From Hydrogenophilus sp. (lineage in GTDB: Bacteria; Pseudomonadota; Gammaproteobacteria; Burkholderiales; Thiobacillaceae): 64,000 nt of DNA. Under the pieces are notes generated by a model, which was not told where the DNA came from, did not search any database, and worked only from the letters and a program-made list of their open reading frames with translations. The position numbers and the translations under genes were made by a program. Shown one piece after another: positions 17,618 through 27,390 of the stretch; within the stretch, counting starts at the first letter, position 1; each line of letters starts with the position of its first letter. The stretch covers positions 1 through 64,000 of the forward strand of contig DYFK01000012.1 in the NCBI GenBank assembly GCA_020725265.1, written 5' to 3'.

Positions 17618-18322
17618 TCAATGCATGGTCTCCGGCTTGCCGCAGCACTGCTTGTACTTGCGTCCGCTGCCACACGGACAGGGATCGTTGCGGCCGACCT
17701 TGACGCCCTCGCGCCGCCAGGGCGCGCGCTCGGCCTTGCGGTAGGGCAGCCAGAAGTCGCGGACACCAAGCACGCAGGTACCGAGCATGTCGGCGAACTC
17801 CCGTTCGCGGCCGAGCTGACGAGCGCGTTCCGCCTCGACCTCCGGATCGTCGACGCCAAACAGGATCATCGGCGTCAGGAAGGCGCCGGGGCCGCTGTCG
17901 TCTCCGGTCATCAATGGCCGCCAGGCTTCGTGGTCCAGTTCCACCGCGGTCATGAAGCCCGTGCACCAGGCTTCCAGGATGGGCGTCTCCACGCCATCGC
18001 GGTCATGGAGATACAACAAGGGATCGAATTGGTCGGTTCCCTCGGCCAGATCGTGGATGCGGTCGTTGTACAGGCGCATGACCAGGCCGATGACGCGCCC
18101 GGCCTGGGCGTCGTCGGCGAAGCGCATCGGCTCTTCATCGGTCTCGCCCCAGACCGCCGGCAGCCAGTCGCTCGGCATCAGGGTGTTGGGGCCGATCGCC
18201 AGGGCGCTGAGGAAGCCGTCGAGCATGGAGAGATCCATGCGTGCCTCGGGCAACTGGTCACTGTTCAGGAAGGCTTCGAGTTCGTCGAGCTCGGCGTCGC
18301 TGAGCGGCTGGTCCAAATTCAT
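17618..18322 (-). CDS. UPF0149/YecA family protein with C-terminal SEC-C motif
   Basis: A 234-residue cytosolic protein. The N-terminal 180 residues match the UPF0149 helical fold ([13 protein letters not shown], then [15 protein letters not shown] and [16 protein letters not shown]). The C-terminus is a SEC-C zinc motif, [20 protein letters not shown], as at the SecA C-terminus. The start at 18322 has AAGGA 7 bases upstream; an ATG at 18337 overlapping the upstream stop is less likely. The family may act on translation, ribosomes or protein quality control; the exact role is unknown. Confidence 0.88.
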   Translation of the reverse strand: MNLDQPLSDAELDELEAFLNSDQLPEARMDLSMLDGFLSALAIGPNTLMPSDWLPAVWGETDEEPMRFADDAQAGRVIGLVMRLYNDRIHDLAEGTDQFDPLLYLHDRDGVETPILEAWCTGFMTAVELDHEAWRPLMTGDDSGPGAFLTPMILFGVDDPEVEAERARQLGREREFADMLGTCVLGVRDFWLPYRKAERAPWRREGVKVGRNDPCPCGSGRKYKQCCGKPETMH

Positions 18323-18333
18323 GGCATTTCCTT

Positions 18334-19518
18334 TCATAACCGCGCGCGAATCAGGCCGGCGATCTCGCCGTCGGTGAGCACGACGGGGTTGGTCTTCATG
18401 CTGGAACCGCGACTGTTGGCGACCACCCGTTCGACATCTACCTCGGTGACACCGTAAGCGCCCAGAAGCGGCAACTCGAGCCGGCGGGTCCAGTCGTCGA
18501 GCAGGTCGAGCAGGGCGGCATGCGCCACGTCGTCCTCCAGGTGGCGACCGGTCAGCAGCCGGCCTGCGTCGGCGTAGCGGCGCAGGGCTGGTGATTCCGG
18601 AGCGCGCGCGCGCAGCACGGCCAGGTTGACGCGGGTCGCCTCGGCGACCAGGGTGCCACAGGCGACGCCATGCGGGATCGGGAAGAAGGCGCCGAGCGGC
18701 GCCGCCAGGCCATGCACCGAGCCGAGGCCGACGTGGGCCAGGGTGATGCCGGACAGCAGCGCGGCCTGAGCCATGGCGGCACGCTGCGCGGCCGGGTCGC
18801 CGCGGCCTTCGTACCAGGCCGGCAACGCGTCGCGGACATGTTCGAGGCCGGCGCGCGCGAGCGCGTCGGTGAACGGATTGGCGCGCGTCGACACCCATGA
18901 TTCCAGCAATTGGGTGAACGCATCCATGCCGTTGGCGGCGAGCACCGGTCGCGGGCAGGTGGCGAGCAGGTCGGGGTCGATCAGCGCCAGTTCGGCGACC
19001 AGGCGTTCGTCGCGGAAGGATTTCTTGAAGCCGTCCGGCCCATGCCGGGACAACACCGCGTTGCGTGTCGCCTCGGAGCCGGTGCCGGCGGTGGTGGGCA
19101 CGGCGATGAATGGCGTGGCCGGTCCACGGTAGGGCAGTTCCGGGCCGACACCTTCCAGATGATCCATCACCGAATTGCCCGGCCGGAGCAGGCCGGCGAT
19201 GGCCTTGGCGGCATCCAGCGCGCTGCCGCCGCCGATGCCGACCACGCAGTCGATGCCGGCGCCGGCGTGTTCGCGCACGGCGTCGTCCACCAGTTCCGGC
19301 GACGGCTCGCCGGCGACCCGGAGCAGACGCCAGTCGATGCCGGCGGCGCGCAGGGCCTCGGCCAGCGGCGGCCAGTTCGGCCCGTCGAGGAACGAGGCGC
19401 CGCCGGTGACGATCAGCGCGCGCGGGCCATAAACGCGTATCCGCTCCGGCAGCAGGGCGATCCGTCCGGTGCCGAATTCGACGCGCGGCAGGCGGCCGAG
19501 GCCGTAGGCGAAGCTCAT
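18334..19518 (-). CDS. Iron-containing alcohol dehydrogenase
   Basis: Group III Fe-dependent dehydrogenase of 394 residues. The NAD-binding region shows [18 protein letters not shown] (about 93-110). The metal-ligand region contains [20 protein letters not shown] with two His ligands. [20 protein letters not shown] is typical of the family. Substrate is unknown. Its ATG overlaps the stop of the upstream ferredoxin-type reductase, so the two are translationally coupled, and a functional pair delivering or removing reducing equivalents is possible. Confidence 0.9.
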   Translation of the reverse strand: MSFAYGLGRLPRVEFGTGRIALLPERIRVYGPRALIVTGGASFLDGPNWPPLAEALRAAGIDWRLLRVAGEPSPELVDDAVREHAGAGIDCVVGIGGGSALDAAKAIAGLLRPGNSVMDHLEGVGPELPYRGPATPFIAVPTTAGTGSEATRNAVLSRHGPDGFKKSFRDERLVAELALIDPDLLATCPRPVLAANGMDAFTQLLESWVSTRANPFTDALARAGLEHVRDALPAWYEGRGDPAAQRAAMAQAALLSGITLAHVGLGSVHGLAAPLGAFFPIPHGVACGTLVAEATRVNLAVLRARAPESPALRRYADAGRLLTGRHLEDDVAHAALLDLLDDWTRRLELPLLGAYGVTEVDVERVVANSRGSSMKTNPVVLTDGEIAGLIRARL

Positions 19519-20531
19519 GGCCGGGGCGACTGGAAATCGAAGGAGTCGGCGAAGAAGGCGTCGGCCGGCAGGCCACGCGCGGCGAAGTCGCGGCGCGCCG
19601 CCTCGATCATGGCCGGCGCGCCGCAGGCATAGACCTCATGGCCCGACAGGTCGGCGTGATCCGCCAGCACCGCCTCATGCACCAGACCGGCGCGCCCGCT
19701 CCAGCCGTCCTCCGGACGGGCGGCGGAGAGCACCGGGATGAAGCGGAAATGCGCGTGCCGGTCCTGCCATTGTCGGGGCAGCTCGGCCTGGTACAGATCG
19801 GCGGCGGCGCGCGCGCCCCAGTACAGCGTGAAATCGCGTTTCACCTCGTGGCGGAAGGCGTGCGCGAGCATGCTCCGGATCGGCGCGAACCCGGTACCGC
19901 CGGCGACCAGGATGGCCGGCTTGTCCGACTCGCGCAGGAAGAAGCTGCCGTAAGGGCCGGAAATGCGCAGGATGTCCTTGACCTTCATGGCGCCGAACAC
20001 GTGATCGGTGAAGCGGCCGCCGGGCACGTGGCGCACGTGCAGCTCCAGCAGGGCATCCTCCTCCGGCGAGTTGGCCAAAGAGAAGCTGCGCCGGGCGCCA
20101 TCCTTGAGCAGGAAGTCGATGTACTGGCCCGCCAGGAACTGCAAACGCTCGTTGGATGGCAGCTTGAGCCAGAGCGCCATGACGTCATCGGCCAGGCGTT
20201 CCATGCGCTCGACCCGGCAGGGCAGGGTCTTGATCGGGATGTCCTTGGCGGCGCCGACTTCCTTGACCTCGATGGTCAGGTCGCTGACGGCCTTGGCGCA
20301 GCAGAACAGGGCAAGGCCGGCGAGCTTGTCCTCGCGCGTCAGCGCGCCCTCCTGGAAGACGCCGTAATCGACTTCGCCGGCCAGCACCTTGCCCTTGCAG
20401 GCGCCACAGGCGCCATTACGGCAGCCGTAGGGTAGCGAAAAGCCGGCGTCGAGCGCCGCCGCGAGCAGGGTTTCGCCCGGCTTGACGGTAAACTGGTGGC
20501 CGCTGGGTTGTATCGTGACCTGGTAAGACAT
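19515..20531 (-). CDS. 2Fe-2S/FAD/NAD reductase, CDP-6-deoxy-glucoseen reductase type
   Basis: Electron-transfer protein of 338 residues. An N-terminal plant-type 2Fe-2S domain has [14 protein letters not shown], with the fourth Cys in FCCAKA. An FAD-binding domain with RSFSLANSP follows, then an NAD-binding domain with [14 protein letters not shown]. The architecture matches phenol hydroxylase reductases and AscD/E3-type reductases, so the sugar-reductase name is only a family label. The ATG at 20531 was chosen because the family begins [11 protein letters not shown]. First gene of the three-gene minus-strand operon; divergent from the epimerase 30 bases away. Confidence 0.85.
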   Translation of the reverse strand: MSYQVTIQPSGHQFTVKPGETLLAAALDAGFSLPYGCRNGACGACKGKVLAGEVDYGVFQEGALTREDKLAGLALFCCAKAVSDLTIEVKEVGAAKDIPIKTLPCRVERMERLADDVMALWLKLPSNERLQFLAGQYIDFLLKDGARRSFSLANSPEEDALLELHVRHVPGGRFTDHVFGAMKVKDILRISGPYGSFFLRESDKPAILVAGGTGFAPIRSMLAHAFRHEVKRDFTLYWGARAAADLYQAELPRQWQDRHAHFRFIPVLSAARPEDGWSGRAGLVHEAVLADHADLSGHEVYACGAPAMIEAARRDFAARGLPADAFFADSFDFQSPRP

Positions 20532-20561
20532 CTGACTCGATCCTCTAGAAACTGCGAACGT

Positions 20562-21452
20562 ATGCGAATTCTCATCGTCGGCTGCGGCGACGTCGGCCTG
20601 CGCGCGGCGCGCCTGCTGGCCGGGCGCGCCACCCTTTACGCGCTGACCCGCGACCCGGCCCGCCACGCCGAGCTGCGTGCCGCCGGCATCCGTCCGATCA
20701 CCGGCGATCTGGACACGCGCGCCAGCCTGAAACGGCTGGCCGGCCTCGCCGACCGGGTGCTGCATTTCGCGCCGCCGCCCACCGAGGGCACGCGCGATCC
20801 GCGTACCCGGGCGCTGCTGGCCGCGCTCGGCCGGCGGCGACGGCGCGGCAGTCTAGCGCGCCGCCCCGATCCCGGCAAAACCCTGGTCTACATCAGCACC
20901 AGCGGCGTCTACGGCGATTGCGGCGGCGCCCTGGTGCCGGAAACCCGGCCGGCGCGACCCGACAGCGCGCGCGCCCGGCGCCGGGTCGACGCGGAAACGC
21001 GCCTGCGCGCCTGGGGCCGGCGCGGCCATCGCGTCGCCATCCTGCGCGCGCCCGGCATCTACGCGCAAGACCGCATGCCGGCGGAACGGGTGCGCAAGGG
21101 ACTGCCGGCGATCCTGGCCGAGGACGACGTGTACACCAACCACATCCACGCCGACGATCTCGCCCGTCTGGCGCGCACCGCGCTGTTTCTGGGCCGGCCC
21201 AACCGGGTCTACAACGCGGTCGACGACAGCGGCCTGAAGATGGGCGACTGGTTCGACGTGGTCGCCGACCATCTCGGCCTGACGCGCCCACCCCGGCTGC
21301 CGCGCGCCGAGGTGATCGCGGCGGTGACGCCGGCAATGCGCGGCTTCCTGTCGGAATCGCGCCGGCTGCTCAACCGGCGCGCGAAACGCGAGCTGCGCTT
21401 CCGGCTGGCCTACCCGGAGGTCAGGGCCGGTCTGCGCGGGCCGGAAGCCTGA
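20562..21452 (+). CDS. SDR/NAD-dependent epimerase-like protein (YeeZ type)
   Basis: A 296-residue Rossmann protein: GCGDVGLRAARLLAG at the N-terminus binds the dinucleotide, and YISTSGVYGDCGG holds the Ser/Tyr region. Later NHIHADDLARL and VYNAVDDSGLKMGDW are typical of extended SDR proteins. Substrate is unknown. It is unusually rich in Arg and Ala. Its 3' end overlaps the converging lipoprotein gene by 32 bases. Confidence 0.82.
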   Translation: MRILIVGCGDVGLRAARLLAGRATLYALTRDPARHAELRAAGIRPITGDLDTRASLKRLAGLADRVLHFAPPPTEGTRDPRTRALLAALGRRRRRGSLARRPDPGKTLVYISTSGVYGDCGGALVPETRPARPDSARARRRVDAETRLRAWGRRGHRVAILRAPGIYAQDRMPAERVRKGLPAILAEDDVYTNHIHADDLARLARTALFLGRPNRVYNAVDDSGLKMGDWFDVVADHLGLTRPPRLPRAEVIAAVTPAMRGFLSESRRLLNRRAKRELRFRLAYPEVRAGLRGPEA

Positions 21453-22071
21453 GCGCCAGCCAGGCGGCGACGTCGTCGAGCAGCCGACCGCCGGCGCTGC
21501 CCAGGCCGGCGGCGGCGCCGGCGGCGTCATGGCTGGCGGCCGGCGCCGTGGCGACGAACACCTGGCGGCCGATCAGGCTGGCATCGGCGCGCCGCACCAG
21601 CTCCACCTCCAGCTCGACGCGAACCTGACCCGGTGCCTGGCCGGCATCGTGGCGGAAATCGAGCAGTCGGCTGTTGAGCAGGTAGTCGCCGCGCACCCCG
21701 CTGTCGAGGTCGGCCACCGCCTGGAACAGGCCGGCGCGCTCGATGCGCCGGCGCAGCTCGCGGCCGAGCGTGTCGGCCGGCGGTTCGCTCCAGCGCGCGT
21801 ATTGATATTGCGCCAGGGTGCCCGGCGCCCGGCTGAACAGCAGCGACGCGCCGGCGAGCAGGGCGCCGGCCGGGCGCGGCCGGTCGAGCAACAGCGTCGC
21901 CGGAAGCGGCTGACCGACACTGGCTGGCGTCGACGCGGCCGGCACTTCCAGGCTGTGATGAACGACTGGCTGCGACCGGCCACCGAGAACGCCACAACCG
22001 GCCAGACTGACCAGCAGGCCGGCGAGGACAAGCAAACGGTAACGCGCGCGCGCTGACTGGATCATGTTCAT
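21421..22071 (-). CDS. ABC transport auxiliary lipoprotein (PqiC/DUF330-like)
   Basis: A 216-residue lipoprotein with lipobox SLAGC near residue 26. The body has VVHHSLEVP, ASLLFSRAPGTLAQYQYARW and LNSRLLDFRHD, the pattern of the ABC-type auxiliary lipoproteins that accompany MCE proteins. Last gene of the Mla-like operon, overlapping mlaD by ATGA. It likely acts at the outer membrane in phospholipid transport. Confidence 0.85.
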   Translation of the reverse strand: MNMIQSARARYRLLVLAGLLVSLAGCGVLGGRSQPVVHHSLEVPAASTPASVGQPLPATLLLDRPRPAGALLAGASLLFSRAPGTLAQYQYARWSEPPADTLGRELRRRIERAGLFQAVADLDSGVRGDYLLNSRLLDFRHDAGQAPGQVRVELEVELVRRADASLIGRQVFVATAPAASHDAAGAAAGLGSAGGRLLDDVAAWLALRLPARADRP

Positions 22072-23039
22072 TCTCCCGGTCCCAGTTCGGCCTTGTGCGG
22101 GCCGTGCAGCAGGCGGCCGGGGTCGGCGAACTCGCGACCGCTGGCCTGGAGGGTATCGCTCGCCGCGCGCAACGCGCGCGCGGCGGACTGGACTTCCTGG
22201 GTGCCCAGGTCAACGCTCAGGCGCAGGTCCATGCGCATCGCCTCGAAACCCTGATCGATCGTTTTCAGCGTCGCCCGCGTCTCGCGCAGGGTCGTGCCGG
22301 CATCGTCGGCGAGCGCGTCCAGGCGGGCGCCGGTCCGAGCCAATACCTGGCCGCCCTCGCGCGCCAGCGGCGCCAGCTCGCCGCTCAGGGCATCGACCCG
22401 CTCGGCGGCGGCGCGCGTGGCGTCCAGGGTCGCGGCCAGGCGCGGCGTCAGCGCGCGGGCATCGGCGCGCAGTTCGCCGCTGAGCGCCGCCAGGTTGTCG
22501 AGCGAAACCGCCAACGCCCGCTGGTTGTCGTCGGACAGCAGGGTGTTGACGCGGCCAAGCGCTTCCTGGGTGGCGCTGCCAATGCCTTCCAGATTGCGCT
22601 GGAAGCGGGCCATGTCGGGCACGCCCTCGTCGATCTGCGGATATTCCTCACCCTCCGGCACGTAGGTGAGCGGCGTGCCGCCCTTCCAGACGTTGTCGAT
22701 GTCGATGGCGGCCAAGCCGGTGACCAGATTGCGGCTGACCACCGCCTCGGCGCCTTCCAGCACCGGCGCGCGCGCGTCCAGCTCCAGCACCACGCGCACG
22801 GTCTTGGCCTGGTTGGGCTGGATCACGTAATCGAGCACCTTGCCGACCTTGATGCCCTGCATGCGCACATCGCTGTTGATCTGCAGGCCTTCCAGCGACT
22901 GGTTCTTGAAATAGACCACATAGCGCTGGCTGGCGTGGCCACCGCCCCCGCCCCCCAGCCAGTAGAGCCCCACCGCCAGCACGGCGGCCAGCGCCAGCAT
23001 GGCGGCGCCCACCCAGACGTAGCGGGTATCGGATTCCAT
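22068..23039 (-). CDS. MCE/MlaD-family lipid transport protein
   Basis: A 323-residue periplasmic substrate-binding component anchored by one N-terminal helix (VWVGAAMLALAAVLAVGLYW). The MCE domain (about 40-120) shows YVVYFKNQSLEGLQINSDVR and the VKVGKVLDY-type strand. A long helical C-terminal part (about 150-320) with heptad-like repeats suggests a tube or coiled coil. It starts one base inside the ATPase stop (TAATG). Single MCE domain, as in MlaD, but longer than E. coli MlaD (about 180 residues). Confidence 0.9.
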   Translation of the reverse strand: MESDTRYVWVGAAMLALAAVLAVGLYWLGGGGGGHASQRYVVYFKNQSLEGLQINSDVRMQGIKVGKVLDYVIQPNQAKTVRVVLELDARAPVLEGAEAVVSRNLVTGLAAIDIDNVWKGGTPLTYVPEGEEYPQIDEGVPDMARFQRNLEGIGSATQEALGRVNTLLSDDNQRALAVSLDNLAALSGELRADARALTPRLAATLDATRAAAERVDALSGELAPLAREGGQVLARTGARLDALADDAGTTLRETRATLKTIDQGFEAMRMDLRLSVDLGTQEVQSAARALRAASDTLQASGREFADPGRLLHGPHKAELGPGE

Positions 23040-23797
23040 TACGTTCTCCCTCCCGAATGCGCGGCGAAATAGGATTGGATCCAGGGATGATCGAGCGCCG
23101 AGACCGATGCCACCGGACCGTCGGCGATGACCTCGCCGGCATATAGCACGATGACCCGGTCGACCATGCCCCACAGGCTGTCGAGATCGTGGGTGGCGAT
23201 CAGCGCGGTCAGCCCCAGGCTGTCGCAGAGCACGCGCAACAGATGGTCGAATTCGCGCGCGCTGATCGGGTCGAGCCCGGACGTCGGCTCGTCCAGAAAC
23301 AACAACTCCGGCTCCAGCGCCAGCGCCCGCGCCAGCGCCGCGCGTTTCTTCATGCCGCCGGACAGCTCGCTCGGCCGCTTGTGCGCGGCCTCCATGGGCA
23401 GGCCGGCCAGACGGATCTTCATGGTCACCACCTCGTCGCGCAGCCGGGGCGGCAGCTCGGCATGCTCGCGCAGCGGCACGGCGACGTTCTCGGCCACGGT
23501 CAGCGACGAGAACAGCGCGCCCTCCTGGAACAGCACGCCGTAGCGGGCGCGGATCTCGCCGAGACGGCGCGCCGGCAACGCCCAGACATCCTCGCCGAAC
23601 AGACGCAGATGGCCGCCGCTCGGCCGATGCAGGCCGATGCACTCGCGCAGCAGCACGCTCTTGCCGGTACCGCTGGCGCCGATCAGCGCGACCACCTCGC
23701 CGGGGCGGATCGAGAAACTGACGCCCCGGTGCAGCCAGTGGCCACCCAGGCGGGTGCGCACGCGGTCGGCGACCAGGATGGCGCCCGCGTCGGTCAT
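23039..23797 (-). CDS. ABC transporter ATPase, MlaF type
   Basis: A 252-residue cytosolic ATPase with Walker A LIGASGTGKSVLL, signature LSGGMKKRAALARAL and Walker B ELLFLDEPTSGLDP. The signature with GGMKKR is typical of MlaF. It drives lipid movement through the MlaE-type permease encoded just upstream, to whose gene it is joined by a 4-base overlap. Confidence 0.93.
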   Translation of the reverse strand: MTDAGAILVADRVRTRLGGHWLHRGVSFSIRPGEVVALIGASGTGKSVLLRECIGLHRPSGGHLRLFGEDVWALPARRLGEIRARYGVLFQEGALFSSLTVAENVAVPLREHAELPPRLRDEVVTMKIRLAGLPMEAAHKRPSELSGGMKKRAALARALALEPELLFLDEPTSGLDPISAREFDHLLRVLCDSLGLTALIATHDLDSLWGMVDRVIVLYAGEVIADGPVASVSALDHPWIQSYFAAHSGGRT

Positions 23798-24912
23798 TGC
23801 GGATTCTCCGGATGCAGTACCGCGAACAGCGCGTTGATCAGGATCACCGCCACCAGGCTCTGCACCACGGTGGCGGTGGTCCGGGCGCCGACGCTACGGG
23901 CGTCGCGGCTGACCGCGAAACCGTTGCGGCAGGCGATGAAGGCAATGGCGGCCGCGAACACCGGCGCCTTGCTCAGGCCGAACAGCACGGTATTGACCGG
24001 CAACACCGCGCGCAAGCGGTCGAAAAAGGTGTAGTACCCGACGTCGAGCTGGCTGGCCGCCACCAGCGCGGCGCCGAGGATGCCCATGACGTCGCCGACG
24101 AAGGTCAGCAGCGGCAGCGCGATGACGATGGCGATCAGGCGCGGCAGCACCAGCACCTGGATCGGTGACAGGCCGAGCGTGGCGATGGCGTCGATTTCCT
24201 CGGTCACCTTCATGGCGCCGATCTGAGCGGTGAAGGCGGCGCCGGAACGGCCGGCGACCAGGATGGCGGTGAGCAGCGGCGACAGCTCGCGGGCGACGGC
24301 CAGACCGATGCCATCGACCACGAAGATGTTGGCGCCGAATTTCTGGACCTGGATGCCGAGCAGGAAAGCGAACACGATGCCAACCAGGAAGGTCATCAGC
24401 ATGATGATCGGCAACGCGCCCAGGCCCACCGCGCGCACCTGGGTGACCAGTTCGCGATGCCGCAGCCGGCGCGGATGCCGGATCAGCTCGCCGCCGGCCT
24501 CGACCAGCCGGCCGAGGAATTCGACGTGGGCGAGCAGGCCGGTTTGCGCCTGGGCGCCGAGCCGGCCCAGCCGGGCCAGGACCGGCTCGCGCCGCGACGG
24601 CGGCGGCGCGCGCGCATCGAGACGGTCGGCGATCAGGTGGATCAGGGTCAATTGCGCCGGCGCGAAATGTTCGAGCACCACCTCCGGCCAGACCACGCCC
24701 ATCGCTCGCAGACGGTTGACCAGGATCATCACGCCGGTACCGTCCAGACGCTCGACCGCCGCCGCGTCCAGATGCACGCGCTGACCGTCGGGCAGGGGCA
24801 GGTCGGCGAACAGCGCGTCGACCTCGACCAGATGGCCGATGCACCAGCAGCCGCGCAACCTGAGCAGGTAGCGGCCGGCATCCGCCTCGCGGGTCAGGCC
24901 GGGCGGCATCAT
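23794..24912 (-). CDS. MlaE-type permease with N-terminal STAS domain
   Basis: A 372-residue inner-membrane permease. Residues about 1-110 form a STAS-like domain (DALFADLPLPDGQRVHLDAA, VERLDGTGVMILVNRL), fusing in one chain what MlaB and MlaE supply separately in E. coli. The permease part shows GLGALPIIMLMTFLVGIVFA and LLTAILVAGRSGAAFTAQIG, with GAMKVTEEIDAIATLGLSP. It starts in an ATGA overlap with mpl and heads the permease-ATPase-MCE-lipoprotein operon. Confidence 0.92.
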   Translation of the reverse strand: MMPPGLTREADAGRYLLRLRGCWCIGHLVEVDALFADLPLPDGQRVHLDAAAVERLDGTGVMILVNRLRAMGVVWPEVVLEHFAPAQLTLIHLIADRLDARAPPPSRREPVLARLGRLGAQAQTGLLAHVEFLGRLVEAGGELIRHPRRLRHRELVTQVRAVGLGALPIIMLMTFLVGIVFAFLLGIQVQKFGANIFVVDGIGLAVARELSPLLTAILVAGRSGAAFTAQIGAMKVTEEIDAIATLGLSPIQVLVLPRLIAIVIALPLLTFVGDVMGILGAALVAASQLDVGYYTFFDRLRAVLPVNTVLFGLSKAPVFAAAIAFIACRNGFAVSRDARSVGARTTATVVQSLVAVILINALFAVLHPENPQ

Positions 24913-26297
24913 GACGGTGGCGCCACCCCGCCGCGCAGGCGGGCCAGCAGGCGCTCATGCAAACCGCCGAAAGCGCCGTTGGACATGATCAGGACATGAT
25001 CGCCGGCCCGGCATTCGCCGGCGATGGCGTCGATCAGCGCATCCAGGTCGGCGCGCGTGGTGGCCTTGTCGCCGAGTGGCGCGAGCGCGCCGGCGACGTC
25101 CCAGTCGATCCCGCCGGCATGGCAGAACACCCGGTCGGCCTCGGCCAGACTGGCCGCCAGCGCATCCTTCATGACGCCCAGCTTCATGGTGTTCGAACGC
25201 GGTTCCAGCACCGCCAGGATGCGCGCCGGCGCGCTGGCGCCAAGTTTCTCGCGCAGACCGGCGACGGTGGTGGCGATGGCGGTGGGATGGTGGGCGAAGT
25301 CATCGTAGACAACGATCTCTCCGCCATCGGTGGCGACCCGGCCACGCTCTTCCATGCGCCGGCGGACGTTGACGAAACGGCCGAGCGCGGCCATGGCCGC
25401 GTGCGGCGGCACGCCGACGTGACGCGCGGCAGCGATGGCGGCCAGCGCGTTGGCGCGGTTGTGCTCGCCGAGCAGCGACCAGTCGACGCGGCCGAGCCGC
25501 TCGCCGTCGAGCAGAACCTCGAAGCCGCCGGCGTCGGCATCGCCCACCCGCCAGCCATGGCCGGGTCCGGCGAAATACTCGACCCCGCTCCAGCAGCCGC
25601 GGCCGAGCACGCGCAGGATATTGACGTCGCCGCCGTTGGCGAGAATCCGGCCGTTGCCCGGCACGGTACGCACCAGATGATGGAATTGCGTTTCGATCGC
25701 CGCCAGATCGGGAAAGATGTCGGCATGATCGAATTCCAGATTATTCAGGATCGCGGTCCGCGGCCGGTAATGCACGAACTTGGAACGCTTGTCGAAGAAG
25801 GCGGTGTCGTACTCGTCCGCCTCGATCACGAAGAACGGACTGTCGGTCAGGCGCGCGGATACGCCGAAATTCATCGGCACGCCACCGATCAGGTAACCGG
25901 GGTCGAGACCGCAATCCTCCAGGATCCAGGCCAGCATCGACGCGGTCGTGGTCTTGCCGTGGGTGCCGGCCACCGCCAGCACCCATTTGTCGCGCAACAC
26001 GTGCTCGTACAGCCATTGCGGGCCGGACACGTAGGGCAGGCCGCGATCGAGGATTGCCTCCATCAACGGCTGGCGACCACGCGCGACCACGTTGCCGATC
26101 ACGTAGATGTCGGCGGGCGTTTCCAGTTGTTCCACGCCGAAACCCTCGGTCAGACGGATGCCGAGACTTTCCAGCTGGGTGCTCATGGGCGGGTAGACGT
26201 TGGCGTCGCAGCCGCTGACGGCATGGCCCGCCCGCTGGGCGATGGCGGCAATGCCCCCCATGAAGGTGCCGCAGATACCTAATATGTGGATGTGCAT
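24909..26297 (-). CDS. mpl: UDP-MurNAc tripeptide ligase for murein recycling
   Basis: A 462-residue Mur ligase joining recycled L-Ala-gamma-D-Glu-meso-Dap to UDP-N-acetylmuramate in the cytosol. The N-terminal HILGICGTFMGGIAAIAQRA is specific to Mpl. The ATP loop is AGTHGKTTTASMLAWIL, and VYDDFAHHPTAIATT and LEPRSNTMKLG are in the C-terminal domain. It overlaps the Mla-like permease gene by 4 bases, so envelope recycling and lipid transport genes share a transcript. Confidence 0.95.
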   Translation of the reverse strand: MHIHILGICGTFMGGIAAIAQRAGHAVSGCDANVYPPMSTQLESLGIRLTEGFGVEQLETPADIYVIGNVVARGRQPLMEAILDRGLPYVSGPQWLYEHVLRDKWVLAVAGTHGKTTTASMLAWILEDCGLDPGYLIGGVPMNFGVSARLTDSPFFVIEADEYDTAFFDKRSKFVHYRPRTAILNNLEFDHADIFPDLAAIETQFHHLVRTVPGNGRILANGGDVNILRVLGRGCWSGVEYFAGPGHGWRVGDADAGGFEVLLDGERLGRVDWSLLGEHNRANALAAIAAARHVGVPPHAAMAALGRFVNVRRRMEERGRVATDGGEIVVYDDFAHHPTAIATTVAGLREKLGASAPARILAVLEPRSNTMKLGVMKDALAASLAEADRVFCHAGGIDWDVAGALAPLGDKATTRADLDALIDAIAGECRAGDHVLIMSNGAFGGLHERLLARLRGGVAPPS

Positions 26298-26454
26298 GCG
26301 CTGGGAGTCAGGCCACTCGCGGCCGCGTTCAAGGCCGGCCGATTATCCGACGCCTTAAAGAATGTCGCCAGTTGACCGATAATCCAGAGCCGACGCCGGG
26401 CGCCAGACGCCCGGCCCCATTCCCCCGTACCTTAACCACGCGCCGCCCGGAACC

Positions 26455-27390
26455 ATGGTTCAGACCCCCAACGTCATCGCGCTCGCGGCCATGCAGCGAC
26501 TCAAGGAAACCGGCGAACCACCGACGCCGGAGAACTACGAGCGCGCCTATTACGCGATTTCCGGATTGCCGGTGCCCGCCAGGCCGGCGCCGGAAGCGCA
26601 AGCGGCCAGCCTCGCCCCGTGCGCGGAACTGATGACGGTGCTGCGTGAACTGTTGCGGGAAGTCACCGACAAGACCGAGCACCTGGCCAAGGATCTCGGT
26701 GAAAAGAACCGCGACCTGGCCGACAACGTCGACGGCCTGCGCGGCAGTCGCGACAAGAGCGAAATTCTGCGCCTGCTCGCCGCCGTGGTCAGCCAGGCCA
26801 GCGGCATCCAGTCGACCGTGGAAGCCAGCCACCACGATCTGGTGGAAACCCGGCAGGCGCTCGTGGCGATGCAGGAGGAACTGGCGGAAACCCGGCAATT
26901 GCTGAACGAGGACGCGCTTACCGGCGCCCTCAACCGGCGCGGGCTCGACCAGACCCTGGTGCGCGAAATCGCGCGCGCTCAGCGCAACGGCGGCAAGCTG
27001 ACGCTGGCCATGGCCGACCTCGACCACTTCAAGTCCATCAACGATGAATACGGTCACGAAGCCGGCGACCAGATGCTGGTCCACTTCACCATGCTGATGA
27101 AGTCGGTGATGCGCAAATCCGACGCCCTGGTCCGTTTCGGTGGCGAGGAATTCACCCTGATCCTGCCGGAAACCGACTCGCGCGGCGCCATCTTCGTGCT
27201 CGGCCGCCTGCAACAACTGATGGCCTCGACACCGCTGGTCTACGAAGGCCGGCGCATCCAGGCCACCTTCAGCGCCGGTGTCGCCACCCTGCGCGCGGAC
27301 GAAAACGGCCACGCCCTGTTGCGTCGCGCCGACGAAGCGCTGTACGGCGCCAAGGACAGCGGCCGCAACATCATCCGCGTCGCGCCCTGA
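26455..27390 (+). CDS. Diguanylate cyclase (GGDEF)
   Basis: A 311-residue cytosolic enzyme making cyclic di-GMP from two GTP. The N-terminal half is helical with coiled-coil character (about 50-150), including KETGEPPTPENYERAYYAIS. The C-terminal GGDEF domain has the active-site GGEEF, the metal site DLDHFKSINDEYGH, and an intact RxxD inhibitory site (RKSD) five residues before it. No membrane segment. Its stop overlaps the rsmB start (TGATG). Confidence 0.92.
   Translation: MVQTPNVIALAAMQRLKETGEPPTPENYERAYYAISGLPVPARPAPEAQAASLAPCAELMTVLRELLREVTDKTEHLAKDLGEKNRDLADNVDGLRGSRDKSEILRLLAAVVSQASGIQSTVEASHHDLVETRQALVAMQEELAETRQLLNEDALTGALNRRGLDQTLVREIARAQRNGGKLTLAMADLDHFKSINDEYGHEAGDQMLVHFTMLMKSVMRKSDALVRFGGEEFTLILPETDSRGAIFVLGRLQQLMASTPLVYEGRRIQATFSAGVATLRADENGHALLRRADEALYGAKDSGRNIIRVAP

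Noticed and set aside
18335-18337. Alternative ATG for the SEC-C protein overlapping the dehydrogenase stop
   Set aside because: The ATG at 18322 has a well-placed AAGGA and the family-like start; the upstream codon has no ribosome site.
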